A stretch of 64,000 bases of DNA from Pseudofrankia inefficax. Lineage in GTDB: Bacteria > Actinomycetota > Actinomycetes > Frankiales > Frankiaceae. Numbering within the stretch: position 1 is the first letter of the stretch; each line of letters begins with the position of its first letter. Below the pieces are notes generated by a model. That model searched no databases, was not told the DNA's origin, and was given only the letters and a program-made list of their open reading frames with translations. Shown here one piece after another: positions 41,856 to 50,352 of this stretch. The position numbers and the translations under genes were made by a program. The stretch is from NCBI RefSeq assembly GCF_000166135.1, contig NC_014666.1, positions 930,001 to 994,000 of the forward strand. The letters are read 5' to 3'.

Positions 41856-42896
41856 ATGGCGCGCCGGACTCAGACCCTGCTCGTCGCGGCCGTGCTCGCG
41901 CTGGTGCTGGGGATCGCGGGGCTGTGGCTTCCGGTGCCCTTCGTCACGCTCGCGCCCGGGCCGGTCACCGACACCCTTGGCAGCGTCAAGGGCGTGTCGT
42001 TGATCGACGTGGAGGGCCGCGCGACCTACCCGACGAGCGGCCGCCTCGAGCTCACCACGGTCGAGGAGACGCCCCGGCTGAACCTGCTCGGCGCGCTGGA
42101 GGACTGGCTCGACGGCGACCGCGCGGTCGTCCCGCGTGAGCTGATCGAGCCGCCCGGCGCCAGCCAGGCGGAGATCCAGCAGGAGAACACCCAGGCGATG
42201 CTGGACTCGCAGACCGAGGCCACCGTCGCCGCGCTCACCCAGCTCGGGATCAAACCGACCGGTACCGCCGTCGTCGTGTACGCGATCCCGTCCGGGTCAC
42301 CGGCCGCCGGCAAGCTGAACTCCGGTGACGTGATCACCGAGGTCGACGGGGTGGCCGTGCACTCCCAGGACGAACTCAAGACCCAGATCGCCAAGGTCAA
42401 ACCGGGCGAGGACGTGAAGATCGGCTATCAGCGCGGCTCCGGCGCGACCGCGCTCACCGCCGTCACGACGAAGCCGTCCCCGGATGACGCGACCAAGCCG
42501 ATCATCGGCATCACGACGACCGAGCGGCAGCTCTACCCGTTCACGGTCCGCATCCGCCTCTCGGACGTCGGCGGCCCGAGCGCCGGGCTCATGTTCGCCC
42601 TCGGCATCGTCGACAAGCTCACCCCCGGGCAGCTCACCGGCGGCCGGACCATCGCCGGCACCGGCACCATCGACCAGACCGGCAAGGTCGGCCCGATCGG
42701 CGGCATCCAGCAGAAGATCCTCGGAGCCCGCGGCTCCGGCGCCTCGGTGTTCCTGGTCCCGTCCGGCAACTGCGCCGACGCCAAGCGGATGGCCCCGCGC
42801 GGCCTCACCCTGATCAAGGTGGACACCCTGTCCGGCGCCCTCGACGCCGTCAAGAAGCTCGGCACCCCCCAGCAGGCCTCGATCCCAGCTTGTTAG
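41856..42896 (+). CDS. Membrane PDZ domain / Lon-type (S16) serine protease
   Basis: 346 residues: an N-terminal transmembrane anchor (~6-30), a PDZ domain (SPAAGKLNSGDVITEVDGVA, ~130-200), then a Lon-like S16 catalytic domain with Ser in VGGPSAGLMF and Lys in GGIQQKILGARGSG, forming the Ser-Lys dyad. Such actinobacterial proteins (Mtb Rv3194c) sit outside the membrane and may cleave membrane or secreted proteins. The second ATG is preferred for its leaderless -10; the first ATG is at 41847. Confidence 0.92.
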   Translation: MARRTQTLLVAAVLALVLGIAGLWLPVPFVTLAPGPVTDTLGSVKGVSLIDVEGRATYPTSGRLELTTVEETPRLNLLGALEDWLDGDRAVVPRELIEPPGASQAEIQQENTQAMLDSQTEATVAALTQLGIKPTGTAVVVYAIPSGSPAAGKLNSGDVITEVDGVAVHSQDELKTQIAKVKPGEDVKIGYQRGSGATALTAVTTKPSPDDATKPIIGITTTERQLYPFTVRIRLSDVGGPSAGLMFALGIVDKLTPGQLTGGRTIAGTGTIDQTGKVGPIGGIQQKILGARGSGASVFLVPSGNCADAKRMAPRGLTLIKVDTLSGALDAVKKLGTPQQASIPAC

Positions 42897-42900
42897 CGCC

Positions 42901-43410
42901 TTACAGGAACGTGGCGAAGAGGCCGTCGACGAGGGCGTCGGCTACGTCGGGGTCTACGACCACTTCGGTGGCGTCGACGCGGCGGCGCAGGCAGGACGAG
43001 TAGGCGCCCGAACGGGTCACCGCGACGGCGACCCGGACGTCCTGGCGCTCCGGATGGGTGGTCGCCCAGACGTCGATCTCGTAGTCCTCGTACGGGATCT
43101 CCTCCTCGGCGCTCGGCGGCAGCAACACCAGTTCGGTGACCAGCACGCAGCCCTCCACCTCGGCCGGCCAGCCAATCGTGGAGAGCACCTGCTCCAGCGG
43201 CCCCTCGGGCAGGTCCTCCTGCTCGATCGGGGTCAGCGGCCGGGAGGCCGCGTCGCCGAGATGCTCGGACAGGCTGGGGTCATAGGCGAGCAGGTCCGTG
43301 GTGTGCGCGAGCGCGTAGAGCCGGCGTGGCTGGTTCCAGCCGGCCGCGGCGACATATTCCTCGAGCTCGAGCACGACCTCGGTCAGCTCCGGGAGTTTGG
43401 GGCTCGTCAC
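42901..43410 (-). CDS. PPA1309-family protein
   Basis: A 169-residue acidic protein, starting TSPKLPELTEVVLELEEYVA. Features are RLYALAHTTDLLAYDPSL, EGPLEQVLSTIGWPAEVEGC and EYEIDVWATTHPERQDVRV-like conserved blocks, ending DALVDGLFATFL. This matches the actinobacterial PPA1309 family of unknown function, often next to UPF0182. GTG 43410 is preferred over ATG 43419 by position of GAGAGG. It diverges from the UPF0182 gene with a ~217-bp promoter region. Confidence 0.82.
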   Translation of the reverse strand: MTSPKLPELTEVVLELEEYVAAAGWNQPRRLYALAHTTDLLAYDPSLSEHLGDAASRPLTPIEQEDLPEGPLEQVLSTIGWPAEVEGCVLVTELVLLPPSAEEEIPYEDYEIDVWATTHPERQDVRVAVAVTRSGAYSSCLRRRVDATEVVVDPDVADALVDGLFATFL

Positions 43411-43627
43411 GGGCCTCATCCTCTCTGATCGCCCCAGACGGCTCACCGGGCGCCCCGGCTGCTGGCGTAGGTTGCCCTTAGCGGGCCAAAGCCGCACCGC
43501 CCGTAGAGACCTGGGTGAGGCGGGCGTGGGCCCGGACACTGGGATCGCCGGACACAAGGGATCACCGAACGCACGGGGGGCACAGCGGGCATCAGCCCGC
43601 CAGCCCACAGCCGCACGGAGGAAGCAC

Positions 43628-46600
43628 GTGTCAGCAGAGCCGTCCGCGCGAGGAGCCTCGGCACCGGGGGGAATGGCCCGTCGGCTGATCGTGGGGCGCC
43701 TTCGCGTGATCGTGCCGCTGCTCGTGCTGGTGGCCGTGGTGGTCCTGTTCGTCGTGCTGACCCCCATCTACACGGATCTGTTGTTCTACCGGTCGGTGAA
43801 CTTCAGCAAGGTGTTCACCACCGTCCTGTGGACCCGGGTGCTGCTGTTCGTGCTGTTCGGCGTGGTGATGGCCGTCGTGATCGGCACGAACCTGGTGCTC
43901 GCGTACCGGCTACGGCCCCCGTTGCGGCCGCTCTCGGTGGAGCAGCAGAACCTTGAGCGCTACCGGACGGCACTGGAGCCGTACCTGCTCGCGGTGCTGT
44001 TCGGGGTGACCGCGCTGTTCGGCCTGGCCGCTGGCCTCTCGGCGTCCGGCCGGTGGCGGACGTGGCTGCAGTGGGTCAACGGGCAGAAGTTCGGCGTCAG
44101 CGACCCGCAGTTCCACCGGGACGTCAGCTACTACGCGTTCACGTACCCGTTCCAGCGGTTCCTGCTCGGATTCCTGCTCTCGGCCGTGGTGCTCTCGCTG
44201 GTGGTCACGACGATCACCCACTACCTGTTCGGCGGCATCCGGATCCAGTCGCCGCGCCACGGTGACGTCCGCATCGAGACCGAACGGGTCAGCCCGGCGG
44301 CGAAGGCCCATCTGTCCGTGCTGCTGGGCCTGCTCGCGCTGCTGAAGGCCTGGGCGTACTACCTGGACCGGTTCGGGCTGGTCTTCTCCTCGCGCGGCGT
44401 GGTCTCCACCGGCGCCGGCTACACCGACGTGCACGCCGTGCTGCCGGCCAAGCTGATCCTGCTGTTCATCTCGTTGGCCTGCGCCGGCCTGTTCATCTAC
44501 AACATCTTCCAGCGCGGCTGGACGCTGCCCCTGCTCGGCGCAGGCATCCTGGTGCTGTCCGCCGTGGTGATCGGCGGGATCTACCCGGCGATCGTCCAGC
44601 AGCTGCAGGTGAAGCCGAACGAGGCGTCGCGGGAGTCGCCCTACATCGCGCGCAACATCGCGGCGACCAGGGACGCCTACGGCATCTCCAGCGTCATGCC
44701 GCAGAACTATCCGGTGGCGACCCAGCTGAGCGCGACGGCGGTCCAGAACGACGTCGGCACCGTGTCCAACGTGCGGCTGCTCGACCCGAACAAGCTGTCC
44801 AAGACGTTCAAGCAGCTTCAGCAGTTCAAGGGCTACTACGGCTTCCCGGACACCCTGGACATCGACCGGTACACCGTCGGCTCCACCACCCAGGACTACG
44901 TCGTCTCGGTGCGCGAGCTGGACCAGAGCGGACTGGCTCCGACGCAGAAGAACTGGATCAACGAGCACCTCACCTACACCCACGGCAAGGGCTTCGTCGC
45001 GGCTCCGGCGAACAAGGTCGAAGGCGGCAAGCCGGACTTCGAGGTCGGGAACCTGCCTCAGCTGGGCCCGTTCGACATCACCGAGAACCAGGTCTACTTC
45101 GGGGAGATGTCACCGAACTACTCGATCGTCGGCACGAAGCAGCAGGAGATCGACGGGCCCGGCGCCGCGCAGGGCAGCACCACGACCACCAGCTACACGG
45201 GCGACGGCGGCGTCTCGATCGGCTCCTGGTTCAACCGCGCGGTCTTCGCGGCCCGGTTCGGCGAGAAGAACATCCTGTTCTCGTCGGACATCACCCCGCA
45301 GTCGCGGATCCTGTACGAACGCAACCCACGCGACCGGGTCGCCAAGGTCGCGCCGTGGCTCACCCTCGACGGGGACCCGTACCCGGCGGTGGTCAACGGG
45401 CGGATCACCTGGATCCTCGACGGCTACACCACCTCCGACGGCTACCCGTACTCCGAGCGCAACGCGCTCGGTCAGGTCACCGCCGACGCGGTCACCGGGC
45501 AGAACCGCGTGAAACAGGGCACGAACGACGTCAACTACATCCGCAACTCGGTGAAGGCGACCGTCGACGCGTATGACGGAACCGTCACCCTCTACGCGTT
45601 CGACGAGTCCGATCCCGTACTGCGGACCTGGATGCGGGCGTTCCCGGGCACGGTCAAGCCGGCCAAGGACATTCCGGCCGAGCTGCGGGCACATTTCCGC
45701 TACCCCGAGGACCTGTTCAAGGCCCAGCGGGACGTGCTCGCCGACTATCACGTGACCGACCCGGCGGCGTTCTACTCGCAGGAGGACTTCTGGGACGTCT
45801 CTCCGGCTCCGGACGACCAGAACACCGATCAGCCGCCGTTCTACGTCTACAGCCAGCTTCCCGGCCACAAGACGCCGTCGTTCAACCTGACGTCTCCGCT
45901 GATCTCACGAAGATCCTCCAAGCTCGCCGCGTACGTCGCCGTCTCGAGCGATCCGAACGACTACGGCAAGTTCACCGTGCTGCGGCTGCCCCAGGGCGTC
46001 ACGATCAGCGGCCCCTCGCAGATGCAGAACCAGATCGAGACGAACAGTGAGGCCGCGTCGAAGCTCACGCTCTGGCGCGGCGGCCTGTCGAACACCACGA
46101 TCCAGACGATCGAGGGGAACCTGCTGACCCTGCCGGTCGCCGGTGGACTGGTGTACATCGAGCCGTACTACGTGCAGGCCAGGGGGTCGGCCGGGTATCC
46201 GACGCTGCAGGGGGTCGCCGTGGCCTTCGGTGACAAGATCGCGTTGGAGGACTCGCTCGAACAGGCGCTGGACGTCGTGTTCGGTCCGGGGGCGGGTAAG
46301 CCGGCGGCCGCCGCCGGGAGTGGGACCGGGGCCGCGGGGGCTGATACGAGCGGCACGCAGCCGCCAGGCGGCTCGGCGAGCCCGAGCCCGTCGCTCACCC
46401 CAGCGCCGGGGGAGACGCTGAGCCCCGACCTCCTGGCGGCGATCGGCGCGGCCCAGGCCGCCAACAAGGCCGGCCAGCAGGCTCTCGCGAAGAACCCGCC
46501 GGACTGGTCCGCCTTCGGGGCCGCGCAGAGCGACCTGGCCAAGGCGCTGGCCAGCATCTCGGCGCTGAGCGGATCGAGCACGCCCAGCCCCAGCGCGACG

Positions 46601-46696
46601 CCAGCACCGTCCGCGGCGCCCTACGGCACCGCGTCGCCATCCGCGACCGCGGTGCCGCCCACCACGGCCAGTCCCACGACCGGTCCGTCGGGCTAG
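43628..46696 (+). CDS. UPF0182 integral membrane protein
   Basis: 1022 residues. Seven or so transmembrane segments are in the first ~330 residues (VIVPLLVLVAVVVLFVVLTP is the first), followed by a long extracellular region with conserved family blocks (PTQKNWINEHLTYTHGKGF, RNPRDRVAKVAPWLTLDGDP). The tail is Ala/Pro/Ser/Thr-rich (~100 residues) and likely disordered. UPF0182 (Mtb Rv3193c) is an actinobacterial membrane family of unknown function. GTG 43628 is preceded by GGAGG; the frame is open further upstream. The TAGGTT at 43468-43473 is a possible -10. Confidence 0.92.
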   Translation: MSAEPSARGASAPGGMARRLIVGRLRVIVPLLVLVAVVVLFVVLTPIYTDLLFYRSVNFSKVFTTVLWTRVLLFVLFGVVMAVVIGTNLVLAYRLRPPLRPLSVEQQNLERYRTALEPYLLAVLFGVTALFGLAAGLSASGRWRTWLQWVNGQKFGVSDPQFHRDVSYYAFTYPFQRFLLGFLLSAVVLSLVVTTITHYLFGGIRIQSPRHGDVRIETERVSPAAKAHLSVLLGLLALLKAWAYYLDRFGLVFSSRGVVSTGAGYTDVHAVLPAKLILLFISLACAGLFIYNIFQRGWTLPLLGAGILVLSAVVIGGIYPAIVQQLQVKPNEASRESPYIARNIAATRDAYGISSVMPQNYPVATQLSATAVQNDVGTVSNVRLLDPNKLSKTFKQLQQFKGYYGFPDTLDIDRYTVGSTTQDYVVSVRELDQSGLAPTQKNWINEHLTYTHGKGFVAAPANKVEGGKPDFEVGNLPQLGPFDITENQVYFGEMSPNYSIVGTKQQEIDGPGAAQGSTTTTSYTGDGGVSIGSWFNRAVFAARFGEKNILFSSDITPQSRILYERNPRDRVAKVAPWLTLDGDPYPAVVNGRITWILDGYTTSDGYPYSERNALGQVTADAVTGQNRVKQGTNDVNYIRNSVKATVDAYDGTVTLYAFDESDPVLRTWMRAFPGTVKPAKDIPAELRAHFRYPEDLFKAQRDVLADYHVTDPAAFYSQEDFWDVSPAPDDQNTDQPPFYVYSQLPGHKTPSFNLTSPLISRRSSKLAAYVAVSSDPNDYGKFTVLRLPQGVTISGPSQMQNQIETNSEAASKLTLWRGGLSNTTIQTIEGNLLTLPVAGGLVYIEPYYVQARGSAGYPTLQGVAVAFGDKIALEDSLEQALDVVFGPGAGKPAAAAGSGTGAAGADTSGTQPPGGSASPSPSLTPAPGETLSPDLLAAIGAAQAANKAGQQALAKNPPDWSAFGAAQSDLAKALASISALSGSSTPSPSATPAPSAAPYGTASPSATAVPPTTASPTTGPSG

Positions 46697-46785
46697 CCCT
46701 CGTCAGGTGACGGCCACGTAACGGTCGGCTCACCGCCCGCGTTTTGACACCTCCCCAACCGCGTCTGATACGGTGTCCTTACCGA

Positions 46786-46862
46786 CGCGGGGTGGAGCAG
46801 CTCGGTAGCTCGCTGGGCTCATAACCCAGAGGTCACAGGTTCAAATCCTGTCCCCGCTACCA
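46786..46862 (+). tRNA. Initiator tRNA-fMet(CAT), copy 1
   Basis: A 77-nt cloverleaf with encoded CCA. Acceptor CGCGGGG pairs with CCCCGC apart from the first base pair (C1 opposite U72, unpaired as initiators need), and the anticodon stem has three G-C pairs (GGGCTCATAACCC), both initiator marks. Anticodon is CAT. TTGACA (46744) and TACGGT (46769) upstream, 19 bp apart, make a candidate promoter. The same tRNA recurs at 49130. Confidence 0.97.
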
Positions 46863-46867
46863 CTTGG

Positions 46868-46901
46868 CGAATGGCCGGTTCCTTCGGGAACCGGCCATTC
46901 G
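46868..46901. terminator. tRNA terminator hairpin
   Basis: A perfect 15-bp stem (CGAATGGCCGGTTCC / GGAACCGGCCATTCG) capped by a UUCG tetraloop, starting 6 nt after the tRNA. It also ends the convergent amine oxidase gene. Confidence 0.9.
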
Positions 46902-46936
46902 CATTTCTGCGTCCTGAATCGTCGCGGTGTCGCTCC

Positions 46937-48937
46937 TTAGTGGCAGGCGCACTGCCCGTCGGCGCAGTGGGAGCAGCCGCCGGTGCCGGCGGGGTGGCCG
47001 ACCTGCTTCTCCGGCGGGAGGTCGAGCATCGGATTGCCGTCGAAGAAGCCGAACGGCTTGAGATGAAAGCCGACCCTGGTCACGGGCATGACCGGCCAGT
47101 CCTCCGGCCGTACGACATGGTGGGCGCCGGCCGTGTACCAGAGCACGACGTCGGTGTCGGTCAACGGCCGGTCGGCCTCGACATACCGGCTCACGCCGTC
47201 GCCGCTGACGTTCTGGGCGACGTAGTCACCGGCGGCGTACCGCTGGGCCGGGTCGTACGCGGTGACCCACAGCTGCTTGGTGGCGAACCCGCCGCGCCGC
47301 GACTGCTGGGAGCCGTCGACCCACAGCGGCGCCGTGTACGCCCCGGGCTCCAGCTTGTACGCCGTCGGGGCGCCCAGCAGGGAGGTCCGGTCGGCGCTGG
47401 TGATCAGCCATGAGCGGCCGTTGAGGGGGTTGCCGTCCCGGCCGCCCGCCGCCTCCGACGTGATCGCGGTCCGGACGGTCCGCCAGGCGTTCCCGTGCGG
47501 GTTCGCGGGGCCCATCGGGCCGGCCGAGCGGGAGTCGACCTCGAAGACGCTGTTCCGGTCGCCGTCGACGCGCATGTCGAGCCGGATGCTGAAGTAGTGC
47601 TCGTGGTTGGGCGCGTAGAGCCCCGGCGCGATCAGCGTGCCGTGCTCGGGGTCCGAGCCCGGCTCACAGGCACCGGTCGACAGGACGCCCGTGAGCTTGA
47701 TCTCCAGCTCGATCGAGCCGTCCAGGTAGAGGTTCCAGTAGAAGCCGTACTCGTAGTTCCCCACCGTGGCGAAGAACGAGATGACGAGCCGGCGGTTGCG
47801 GCGCACCTCGCCGCGCAGGGTCCGGAAGTCGGTGTGCTTCCAGCCGACGGAGGCGTCCTCCTCGTGCATGCAGATCGCGTTCGGGATCGTCGTCGGGCCG
47901 CCGTCCTGGTCGTTCACCACGCCGTCGAAGTAGAAGATCTCGCCGAGGCAGTCGCAGCCGAGGGTGAGCGAGTTGGCCAACCAGCCGAGGCCGTACTCGC
48001 CCATGTCGAAGACGTTCTTGTTCCAGTGCGTCGGTCCCGGGTCGCCGTACGGCACGTACATCTCGGCGACCGACGCCCGGTAGAGGACCGGGCGGGTGAC
48101 CCCGGCCTCGACGTAGCCGACGTCGTGCAGCACCAGGCCCTCGCGCGGCGTGAACCCGATCCGCAGCCGCCAGTTGGCCCACTCGACGTGGTGCCCGCTG
48201 ACGGTGAAGCTCGGGCCGTCCGGCTGTGTGATCACTATTGGCCGCAGCGGTTCGCGCAGCCGGGTGAAGCCGGTTACGTTGCCCGGCTCGACCAGGAGGT
48301 CGGGCTCGTAGTTGCCGGCGAGCGGGGGCAGCGGGACGACGCCGTGGTCGATGACGTCGATGACCTCCATGGCGTCGAGGTCGACGACCGCGATCAGCCC
48401 CTCGACCGGACGGGCGTACCCGTTGTCATGCGGCGAGGTGCGCACGAACGTGAGCGGGCGCAGGATCCGGCGCAGCGCTGGATCGTCCTCGGGCCCGGTG
48501 TGGCCGGCCGCCCACGGGTCGACCATGCAGAGGCCGAAGTCGCTGACCCCGCGCCGGCGCATCGCCGCCTGCCAGCGCGGGTCGGCCCGCACGATCTCCT
48601 CGCACGCCATGAACTCCGCGGCCGTGGTCGGGGCCTGCAGGCCCTCGGCGACCCGCCACGAGACGACCAGGCCCCGGGTGAGCGAGACGACCGCCTCATA
48701 GGTGCTGCGCGTCTTCGGGTTGCGCAGCAGCAGCGCTACCTGTCGGTCCCACGGGGTTCCGGGCACCCAGGCGACGACGTCCGCCTTCGGCGGCTCGGCC
48801 AGCTCGATGAAGACAAACCGCGAGCCTTCGACGAAGACCTCGGACGCGGTCAGGATCGCGGAGGCCGCGGCCACCTCGTCGGCGTCGAGTGGCTCGAGCG
48901 GATGGCCCGAGATCGCGACCGTGTCGGTGCTGGTCAT
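46937..48937 (-). CDS. Copper amine oxidase (topaquinone enzyme)
   Basis: 666 residues. The TPQ-precursor Tyr is in TVGNYEYGF (T-x-x-N-Y-E/D), the catalytic Asp in YVPYGDPGP, two copper His in PNHEHYF, and the third in AHHVVRPEDWPVMP. The enzyme oxidises primary amines to aldehydes with H2O2 and NH3. No signal peptide is seen, so it is cytoplasmic. The last ~30 residues hold a Cys/His cluster (GCSHCADGQCACH) not typical of the family. It lies on the opposite strand to the two tRNA genes that flank it, and an aldehyde dehydrogenase plus other amine genes follow downstream at 50-57 kb. Confidence 0.93.
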   Translation of the reverse strand: MTSTDTVAISGHPLEPLDADEVAAASAILTASEVFVEGSRFVFIELAEPPKADVVAWVPGTPWDRQVALLLRNPKTRSTYEAVVSLTRGLVVSWRVAEGLQAPTTAAEFMACEEIVRADPRWQAAMRRRGVSDFGLCMVDPWAAGHTGPEDDPALRRILRPLTFVRTSPHDNGYARPVEGLIAVVDLDAMEVIDVIDHGVVPLPPLAGNYEPDLLVEPGNVTGFTRLREPLRPIVITQPDGPSFTVSGHHVEWANWRLRIGFTPREGLVLHDVGYVEAGVTRPVLYRASVAEMYVPYGDPGPTHWNKNVFDMGEYGLGWLANSLTLGCDCLGEIFYFDGVVNDQDGGPTTIPNAICMHEEDASVGWKHTDFRTLRGEVRRNRRLVISFFATVGNYEYGFYWNLYLDGSIELEIKLTGVLSTGACEPGSDPEHGTLIAPGLYAPNHEHYFSIRLDMRVDGDRNSVFEVDSRSAGPMGPANPHGNAWRTVRTAITSEAAGGRDGNPLNGRSWLITSADRTSLLGAPTAYKLEPGAYTAPLWVDGSQQSRRGGFATKQLWVTAYDPAQRYAAGDYVAQNVSGDGVSRYVEADRPLTDTDVVLWYTAGAHHVVRPEDWPVMPVTRVGFHLKPFGFFDGNPMLDLPPEKQVGHPAGTGGCSHCADGQCACH

Positions 48938-49088
48938 GGGGTCGGGTCCCTTCGGACGGGTGGCCCACGCTAGGACACGCCTGTTTGCCGGCGGCACTCG
49001 TCGCGTTTCGAGCAGGGAAAACAGGTCCGGCCGCGGAGCGTCCGGCATCGAGGCCGGCGTCGCCAGAAGTCCCGGGCGATGATCAAGG

Positions 49089-49115
49089 TTGACAGCCTGA
49101 TCCATCGGGTACAGT
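49089..49115 (+). promoter_or_regulatory. Promoter of initiator tRNA copy 2
   Basis: TTGACA (49089-49094) and TACAGT (49110-49115) are separated by 15 bp, a little short of 17 bp. They lie 14 bp before the tRNA. Confidence 0.6.
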
Positions 49116-49129
49116 GACACCAACACCGA

Positions 49130-49206
49130 CGCGGGGTGGAGCAGCTCGGTAGCTCGCTGGGCTCATAACCCAGAGGTCACAGGTTCAAATCCTGTCCCCG
49201 CTACCA
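49130..49206 (+). tRNA. Initiator tRNA-fMet(CAT), copy 2
   Basis: Identical in all 77 nt to the copy at 46786, including encoded CCA. The upstream four bases CCGA match too, but the promoters differ, so each copy is likely expressed. No integrase lies near either copy. Confidence 0.97.
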
Positions 49207-49212
49207 TCTGAT

Positions 49213-49247
49213 CAAGGGCGTCCGTCTCATCGAGGCGGGCGCCCTTG
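49213..49247 (+). terminator. Terminator of tRNA copy 2
   Basis: CAAGGGCGTCCGTCTC pairs with GAGGCGGGCGCCCTTG (16 bp with two G-U pairs) around a 3-nt loop, then GTCTTG. Confidence 0.7.
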
Positions 49248-49274
49248 GTCTTGCGCGGCCTTGATCCGTGCGCG

Positions 49275-49874
49275 CTAGCTGACCGACGTCGGCGCCTCCG
49301 GGCGGCCGAGGGCCGCCGGGTCCCAGCCGGCGGCAATCGCCTGGGCGGCGGCCGCGAGGTCGTCGACGCCCATGGCAAGCTCGTCGGGCCGGTCGGTGCT
49401 CAGGTCGAGGTGGAACCCGTACAGGCTGGAGTCGACAAGCCGGACCACTCGGGCGACCCGCTCCGGGGGCGCTCCACAGCGGACCAGGTAGTCCTCCAGA
49501 GCCCGCACCCACCGGTCGTTCGCCTCGCACACGATGGCGGCGAAGCGTTCCTGACCGATCAGCCCGGTCGCCGCCGCCTGGACGTAGATGTCCGTGGCGC
49601 GGTGGAGCGGGTCGGTCTGCAGGGCCGCCCACAGGGCATTGACCCCCTGACGCACCCCATCCGTCCCGGGAAGCGCGTCGACCGCGGCGATCGCCCGGTC
49701 CTCCGCGCGGGTGACGACAGCCGCGACGAGCTCGTCGCGGCTGTTGAAGTGGTAGATGAGCATCCGGTCGCTGGTGCCGATCGCCGCGGCGACCGGGCGC
49801 AGCGTCAGACCGATGAGGCCATGTTCGAAGACATGGTCGGTGACCTGGTCGAGCAGGTCCTCTCGTCGCCCCAT
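49275..49874 (-). CDS. TetR-family repressor of the adjacent SMR pump
   Basis: 199 residues with the N-terminal TetR HTH (LTLRPVAAAIGTSDRMLIYH, residues ~23-42). The C-terminal domain is helical, with no known ligand motif. It diverges from the SMR efflux gene, and the intergenic DNA contains two 16-bp palindromes. I use ATG 49874; a GTG at 49883 lies directly next to TACGAT, a probable -10. The typical arrangement is repression of the pump and itself until a cationic drug binds. Confidence 0.88.
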   Translation of the reverse strand: MGRREDLLDQVTDHVFEHGLIGLTLRPVAAAIGTSDRMLIYHFNSRDELVAAVVTRAEDRAIAAVDALPGTDGVRQGVNALWAALQTDPLHRATDIYVQAAATGLIGQERFAAIVCEANDRWVRALEDYLVRCGAPPERVARVVRLVDSSLYGFHLDLSTDRPDELAMGVDDLAAAAQAIAAGWDPAALGRPEAPTSVS

Positions 49875-49914
49875 GAAGCCCACATCGTAGGCGGGTCGCC
49901 TCCGCGACTCTGAA

Positions 49915-49953
49915 TGTAGCGACCGCTACGCTACGCTTGTAGCGATCGCTACG
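49915..49953. promoter_or_regulatory. Twin palindromic operator, TetR/SMR
   Basis: Two near-identical palindromes: TGTAGCGACCGCTACG (49915-49930) and TGTAGCGATCGCTACG (49938-49953), centres 23 bp apart. The TACGCT between them (49932-49937) is a good -10 for the SMR gene, and the first operator fills exactly the 17 bp before it, i.e. the -35/-10 spacer. Binding would block the pump promoter directly. CGGAGGA before ATG 49968 completes the unit. Confidence 0.85.
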
Positions 49954-49967
49954 TTCGGAGGAACGTC

Positions 49968-50291
49968 ATGTACGCAGCCTTTGCCCTGCTCATCGCGGCG
50001 ATTGGCAGCGAGGTCACCGCCACCGCGCTGCTTCCGCGTGCGGAAGGTTTCAAGGACCCGTGGTGGTCCGCCGTCGTGCTGCTCGGCTACGGCCTGTCGA
50101 TCTGGCTGCTGGCCCGCGTGGTCCGAACCCTGTCGGTGTCCGTGACCTACGCGATCTGGGCGGGGGTCGGCACCGCGGCCGTCGCCGTGGTCGGGGTCTT
50201 CTTTCTCGGCGAGTCGATGGGCTGGATCAAGACCATCTCGCTCGCCCTGATCATCGCCGGCGTCATCGGCCTGAACCTGGTAGCCGAATAG
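49968..50291 (+). CDS. SMR-family multidrug efflux transporter (EmrE/QacE type)
   Basis: 107 residues and four transmembrane helices. The essential Glu is in the first helix (GSEVTATALLPRAEGF), and the conserved YAIWAGVGTAAVAV of helix 3 and a final LIIAGVIGLNLVAE are present. It works as an antiparallel dimer that exports cationic antiseptics or amines in exchange for protons. It is controlled by the divergent TetR gene. Confidence 0.95.
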   Translation: MYAAFALLIAAIGSEVTATALLPRAEGFKDPWWSAVVLLGYGLSIWLLARVVRTLSVSVTYAIWAGVGTAAVAVVGVFFLGESMGWIKTISLALIIAGVIGLNLVAE

Positions 50292-50312
50292 GCGAGACGT
50301 ACGTGGTCCGGT

Positions 50313-50347
50313 GCGGGCAGAGGCGCGCGACCGCCGTCTCTGCCCGC
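50313..50347. terminator. Bidirectional terminator
   Basis: GCGGGCAGAG (50313-50322) pairs with CTCTGCCCGC (50338-50347), between the convergent SMR and aminotransferase genes. Confidence 0.75.
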
Positions 50348-50352
50348 TCGCC

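Noticed and set aside
46786-49206. Integrative element between tRNA copies
   Set aside because: No integrase, excisionase or phage gene lies between the copies; kept only as a possible recombination substrate.
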